From NCBI GenBank assembly GCA_007695225.1, contig REED01000121.1, forward strand, positions 1 through 35,708: a stretch of DNA of 35,708 nucleotides, written 5' to 3'. The stretch comes from Gemmatimonadales bacterium. Its GTDB lineage: Bacteria > Gemmatimonadota > Gemmatimonadetes > Longimicrobiales > Gaopeijiaceae. Position numbers and translations under genes: made by a program. Shown one piece after another: positions 32,458 through 35,708 of this stretch. Numbering within the stretch: the stretch's first letter is position 1; each line of letters begins with the position of its first letter. Below the pieces are notes generated by a model that saw nothing but the letters and a program-made list of their open reading frames with translations, was not told the origin of the DNA and did not search any database.

Positions 32458-32595
32458 TCCTCTTCCTTCCTCGAGGCCCCCGTCGCTCGTCGGACCCAGC
32501 GGGCACCCCGACAGCCCTTCCCGCGCCCACGACCAGGGGTCAGCTTGGAGAGTAGATGTCTCACGGCCTCATCCCCTGCCCCTTCCGGAGCCGCC

Positions 32596-32781
32596 ATGAG
32601 TGCTCTTGACCGCCCCGCCCTCCCTAAGTTCGTCCCGTGGAACGACCACCGGAGGTATCCAGCGGATGAGATGATCCTCCGATCCCGGGAGTTCGAGATG
32701 GCCGTGAAGCGCCGCATCCGGATGGCCACCGAAAAGGAGGAATGGGAGTTCCCCGAGATCTGCAACACCCTCGACGAATGA
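32596..32781 (+). CDS. Small hypothetical protein upstream of recX
   Basis: A 61-residue acidic/basic protein with aromatic-rich start (KFVPWNDHRRYPADEMILRSREFEMAVKRRI) and an acidic end (EKEEWEFPEICNTLDE). CGGAG at 32585-32589 supports the ATG at 32596. Its stop overlaps the recX start (ATGA). No family is recognised. Tight coupling suggests co-expression with RecX. Confidence 0.65.
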   Translation: MSALDRPALPKFVPWNDHRRYPADEMILRSREFEMAVKRRIRMATEKEEWEFPEICNTLDE

Positions 32782-33218
32782 CCCCCACCGATTCCAAACT
32801 GCGGGACAAGGCCCACCGGCTCCTCTCCCAAAGGGAGCACAGTCGCAGCGAACTCCGGCAGAAACTTCTTGAGCGGGGCAGCGCTGAGGGGCCCGTGGAC
32901 GAACTCCTGGACCACCTCCGGGACACCGGGCTCCAATCGGATCGTCGGTTCGCCGAAGCGCTGGCTCGGAGCCGGGTGGCCCGGGGGTACGGCCCCCTCC
33001 GCATCCGGTCCGATCTGGCTCGGCGGGGCGTCGCGCCCCCCCTCGCCCGTCAGGTCCTGGACGCGCTCGCTGTGGACTGGGCGGAGGCCCTTCGTGAGGA
33101 GCATGCATCCCGGTTCGGTGACGACGCCCCCCCGAATTTCCAGGAAAAGGCCCGGCGCTGGCGGGCACTGGAACGTCGGGGGTTCACGGTGGCACAGTTG
33201 CGGGACTTCCTGGGCTGA
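32778..33218 (+). CDS. recX: RecX regulatory protein
   Basis: A 146-residue three-helix-repeat protein that binds RecA filaments and limits recombination and SOS induction. Typical repeat features are ALLSQREHSRSELRQKLLERG-like (about 14-35), VDELLDHLRDTGLQSDRRFAEALARSRVARGYGPLRIRSDLARRGV (36-85) and the final RRWRALERRGFTVAQLRDFL. RecA itself is not in the window. The start overlaps the small upstream gene by 4 bases. Confidence 0.9.
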   Translation: MTPTDSKLRDKAHRLLSQREHSRSELRQKLLERGSAEGPVDELLDHLRDTGLQSDRRFAEALARSRVARGYGPLRIRSDLARRGVAPPLARQVLDALAVDWAEALREEHASRFGDDAPPNFQEKARRWRALERRGFTVAQLRDFLG

Positions 33219-33378
33219 AAGGGGGGGGTATGGACAGCCTCTCGCAGGATTCCTGGCGAGCGGGCGCCACCTTGCCCCCAGCCGCCTGCCCCCGCATCAT
33301 GCCCGATACAGTCCTCGCCTGACCCGAACGGATCCGGACGAGGCGACCTCTCAGTCGCGGGATGAACAGGAGATGGGG

Positions 33379-34491
33379 ATGGTTCGATACATGAGCGGAG
33401 TGGGATTCCTTCTGCTCCTAGCGCTGGGCGCACCCGGCTGTGCCGTGGATTCCCCGGAGCCCGAGGGCGATCTGCCTACCTTCCGAGCAGATCCGGACTG
33501 GCCCCGGCCCTTTGCCGAGAACTGGGTGCTGGGCGCCGTCACGGGAATCGCCGTCGACGCCCGGGACCACGTCTGGGTCACCCACTCGCCAAGCGGCGGT
33601 GGCGGCGCGGCCTTCGGCGCTGCCCAGGACCCCCCCATCTCCACCTGCTGCGTTCCGGCCCCCGACGTCATCGAGTTCGATCCCGACGGGAATGTGGTAC
33701 AGGCCTGGGTCATGGACGGCGACGGCTACGAGTGGCCGAGCATCCCCCACGGGATCTTCGTGGACCACACGGACCATGTCTGGATCGGGTCCCGCCCCAA
33801 CCACCAGCTCTTGAAGTTCAACCGGGACGGAGACCTGGTCCTCACCATCGGTGAACTGGGCGTGAGTGGCGGGAGCAACGACCCGGACCGGTTGGGCACC
33901 CCCGCCGACATGTGGGTGAGCCCCGAAACCAATGAGGTCTTCGTCGCGGACGGATATGGGAACCGGCGGATCATCGTATTCGACGGCGACACCGGTGCCT
34001 ACCTTCGGCACTGGGGCGCCTATGGAGAGGTGCCCGATGACGACTACGAGTATGGCCCTCGGGGCGCCGACGAGCCGCCGGCTCGCCAGTTCGGAACGGC
34101 CCACGGCATCGTGGGCTCCCGCGACGGCCTCCTCTACCTGGCGGATCGCCGGAACAACCGGGTGCAGGTCTTCCAGCAGGACGGAACCTTCGTGGCCGAG
34201 AGGCTCGTGGCCCCCGAGACCCTTTCCAGCGGCTCCGCCCACGACGTGGCGCTCTCCGCCGACGCCGATCAGCGCTTTCTCTATCTCATGGATGGCGTGA
34301 ATCACCGGATCTGGATCCTGCAGCGGCACGACCTCGAGGTGGTGGGTCACTTTGGCCAGGGAGGGTACCAGTTGGGTCAATTCATCCGTCCCCACAACAT
34401 GGACAGCGACTCGCGGGGGAACATCTACTCCAGCGAAGCCGAGACCCAGCGCGTCCAGCGCTTCCTCGTCCAGGGCGCAGGCGCGCCGTAG
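33379..34491 (+). CDS. PAL-like six-bladed beta-propeller lipoprotein, copy 1
   Basis: A 370-residue lipoprotein (hydrophobic core then GAPGC, Cys21). The rest is an NHL-type propeller whose blades align with peptidylglycine alpha-amidating lyase (PAL). PHGIFVDHTDHVWIGS (His124) matches PAL PHGL, ADGYGNRRIIVF (Tyr193) matches SDGYCNSRI with the catalytic Tyr, AHGIVGSRDGLLYLADRRNNRVQVF (His242) matches the PHSL blade, and RPHNMDSDSRGNIY (His339) matches the PHDI blade. The three zinc-ligand histidines and the tyrosine are therefore present; the methionine before the last His is Arg. PAL cleaves hydroxyglycine. The start at 33379 has AGGAG 6 bases upstream. A close paralog follows. Confidence 0.85.
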   Translation: MVRYMSGVGFLLLLALGAPGCAVDSPEPEGDLPTFRADPDWPRPFAENWVLGAVTGIAVDARDHVWVTHSPSGGGGAAFGAAQDPPISTCCVPAPDVIEFDPDGNVVQAWVMDGDGYEWPSIPHGIFVDHTDHVWIGSRPNHQLLKFNRDGDLVLTIGELGVSGGSNDPDRLGTPADMWVSPETNEVFVADGYGNRRIIVFDGDTGAYLRHWGAYGEVPDDDYEYGPRGADEPPARQFGTAHGIVGSRDGLLYLADRRNNRVQVFQQDGTFVAERLVAPETLSSGSAHDVALSADADQRFLYLMDGVNHRIWILQRHDLEVVGHFGQGGYQLGQFIRPHNMDSDSRGNIYSSEAETQRVQRFLVQGAGAP

Positions 34492-34546
34492 GCGTGCCGC
34501 CCAACCCCGGAACCGCCGCCACGTGCGCACAAGAAACAGGATGCCG

Positions 34547-35662
34547 ATGAAGAACACACGAACACTCCGGAGAGGGATGGCCGGACTCATTGCGTTGGTC
34601 CTGGCGGGAGCCTGCACCCCGGCGCCGGCCCAGACCCCGGCCAACTCCGGATTCGACCTCGACCCCGACTGGCCACAGCCCTTCCAGGAGAACTGGGTCC
34701 TGGGCTCGGTGACCGGAGTCGCGGTGGATGGGCGGGGACACATCTGGGTCACCCACGCCCAGGGAATGGCTACCGCCGCGGCCCACGGTGCCGCAGCGGA
34801 CCCACCGGTCTCCCTCTGCTGCGTGCCGGCCCCTGGAGTCATGGAATTCGACCGGCAGGGCGCCCTGGTGCAGAGCTGGGACACCAGCAGCGGCGATTAC
34901 GCCTGGCCCGACGTCCCCCACGGCATCTACGTGGACCACAACGACTTCGTCTGGGTCGCCTCCCGGCCGCACCACCAGCTTCTCAAGTTCGACCGGGATG
35001 GGGAGCTGGTTCTCACGATCGGGGAACTGGATGTGACCGCCGGAAGCAACGATCCCGACCGACTCGGAAACCCCGCCGGGGTCTGGGTCGACCCGGGGAC
35101 CAACGAGGTCTTCGTCGCGGATGGATACCGGAATCGGCGGGTGGTGGTCTACGACGGGGAGTCGGGAGAGTACCTGCGTCACTGGGGCGCATACGGGGAG
35201 ACTCCCGATGACGACTATGTGTACGGGCCCCGGGGCGCCGACGCGCCTCCGGCACGACAGTTCGGCACGGTCCACGGGATCGTCGGCTCGGCCGACGGGC
35301 TGATCTACGTGGCGGACCGCCGGAACAATCGGGTTCAGGTCTTCCAGCAAGACGGTACGTTCGTCCAGGAGAAGGTCGTGGCGCCGGCCACCCTGGCATC
35401 GGGCTCTGCCTTCGACGTGGCGCTCTCCCCCGGTCCCGACCAGGACTTCCTCTACCTCATGGATGGAACCAACCACAAGATCTGGGTCCTTCAGCGAAGC
35501 GACCTGGAGGTGGTGGACGAACTGGGCCGGGGAGGCTACCAGGTGGGGCAGTTCGTCCGTCCCCACAACATCGCCACCGATGCCGAGGGAAACATCTACA
35601 CCAGCGAGGCCGAGACCAAGCGCGTGCAGCGGTTCGTCCCCCGCGGGGCCTACGCTCCCTGA
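34547..35662 (+). CDS. PAL-like six-bladed beta-propeller lipoprotein, copy 2
   Basis: A 371-residue paralog of copy 1 (lipobox LAGAC, Cys23). It shares the same blades: PHGIYVDHNDFVWVAS (His125), ADGYRNRRVVVY (Tyr194), VHGIVGSADGLIYVADRR (His243), RPHNIATDAEGNIY (His340). The cysteine that forms a disulfide in animal PAL (DGYC) is Arg here and Gly in copy 1. A conserved CC pair with VPAP near residue 91 is shared by both copies but not by PAL. The ATG at 34547 is preferred because AGGA precedes it; an ATG at 34541 is in frame. Divergence between the copies is even, unlike the DUF1552 pair. Confidence 0.85.
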   Translation: MKNTRTLRRGMAGLIALVLAGACTPAPAQTPANSGFDLDPDWPQPFQENWVLGSVTGVAVDGRGHIWVTHAQGMATAAAHGAAADPPVSLCCVPAPGVMEFDRQGALVQSWDTSSGDYAWPDVPHGIYVDHNDFVWVASRPHHQLLKFDRDGELVLTIGELDVTAGSNDPDRLGNPAGVWVDPGTNEVFVADGYRNRRVVVYDGESGEYLRHWGAYGETPDDDYVYGPRGADAPPARQFGTVHGIVGSADGLIYVADRRNNRVQVFQQDGTFVQEKVVAPATLASGSAFDVALSPGPDQDFLYLMDGTNHKIWVLQRSDLEVVDELGRGGYQVGQFVRPHNIATDAEGNIYTSEAETKRVQRFVPRGAYAP

Positions 35663-35680
35663 CGTGGGCTCCATGGGCCA

Positions 35681-35708
35681 AAGCCCTGTGAACCGAAGCC
35701 CTGTGAAC
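35681..35708 (+). repeat. 15-bp tandem repeat at the window end
   Basis: AAGCCCTGTGAAC occurs at 35681 and 35696, with period 15, and is cut by the window edge. The number of units cannot be judged. Confidence 0.5.

Overview
The window is a high-GC chromosomal segment from a diderm, aerobic, probably free-living bacterium. It has lipoproteins, a truncated outer-membrane barrel gene, Tat-exported proteins and heme- and copper-containing periplasmic enzymes. The mix of DUF1592/DUF1552 proteins with an exported ankyrin protein, Tat-type aminotransferase and copper monooxygenase resembles Gemmatimonadota. This is inference from gene content; no 16S or ribosomal marker is present. There is no prophage, CRISPR array, tRNA or intact insertion sequence. 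Most genes are housekeeping or envelope functions in short divergent or convergent units.

Layout. 1-6050: a secreted-protein cassette on + (end of a DUF1588/DUF1585 cytochrome-like protein, two tandem DUF1552 proteins sharing a 372-bp identical tract, an exported ankyrin protein) closed by a hairpin terminator. 6146-10939: Tat-exported HisC-like aminotransferase (-), serine hydrolase lipoprotein and SixA-like phosphatase (+), CYTH-CHAD protein (-). 11214-14651: msrP-msrQ methionine sulfoxide repair pair (+), ABC exporter (-). 14755-17093: an 11-bp repeat array, a PHM-like copper monooxygenase carrying a heme-c motif, and an outer-membrane protein gene broken by an in-frame TAG. 17160-22631: iron-sulfur photolyase, K+ channel, dihydroorotate dehydrogenase, membrane protein, lipoprotein. 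22684-25202: two-gene osmolyte-type ABC transporter. 25433-28445: MerA-like flavoprotein, broken cupin gene, A-type Fe-S protein, SDR. 28618-33218: SLC13/RCK transporter, a candidate 6S RNA just upstream of the 5-formyl-THF cyclo-ligase gene, pheA with a complete leader-peptide attenuator, a 61-residue protein and recX. 33379-35662: two tandem lipoproteins that match the peptidylglycine lyase (PAL) beta-propeller.

Main discoveries. (1) Upstream of pheA lie a promoter-like sequence, a 32-codon leader with six Phe codons in a 12-residue stretch, three mutually exclusive RNA helices and a perfect 12-bp terminator, i.e. Phe-dependent transcription attenuation. (2) A rod-shaped RNA fold with a central bubble precedes the cyclo-ligase gene, as 6S RNA precedes ygfA in proteobacteria. 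(3) One protein with all six PHM-type copper ligands and two PAL-like propellers with the three zinc histidines occur in the same window, so both halves of a peptide-amidation-like chemistry are represented. (4) The DUF1552 pair shows a sharp-edged gene-conversion tract. (5) Two genes are broken by single in-frame TAG codons, and a 19-nt element abuts the TAG stop of two unrelated genes.
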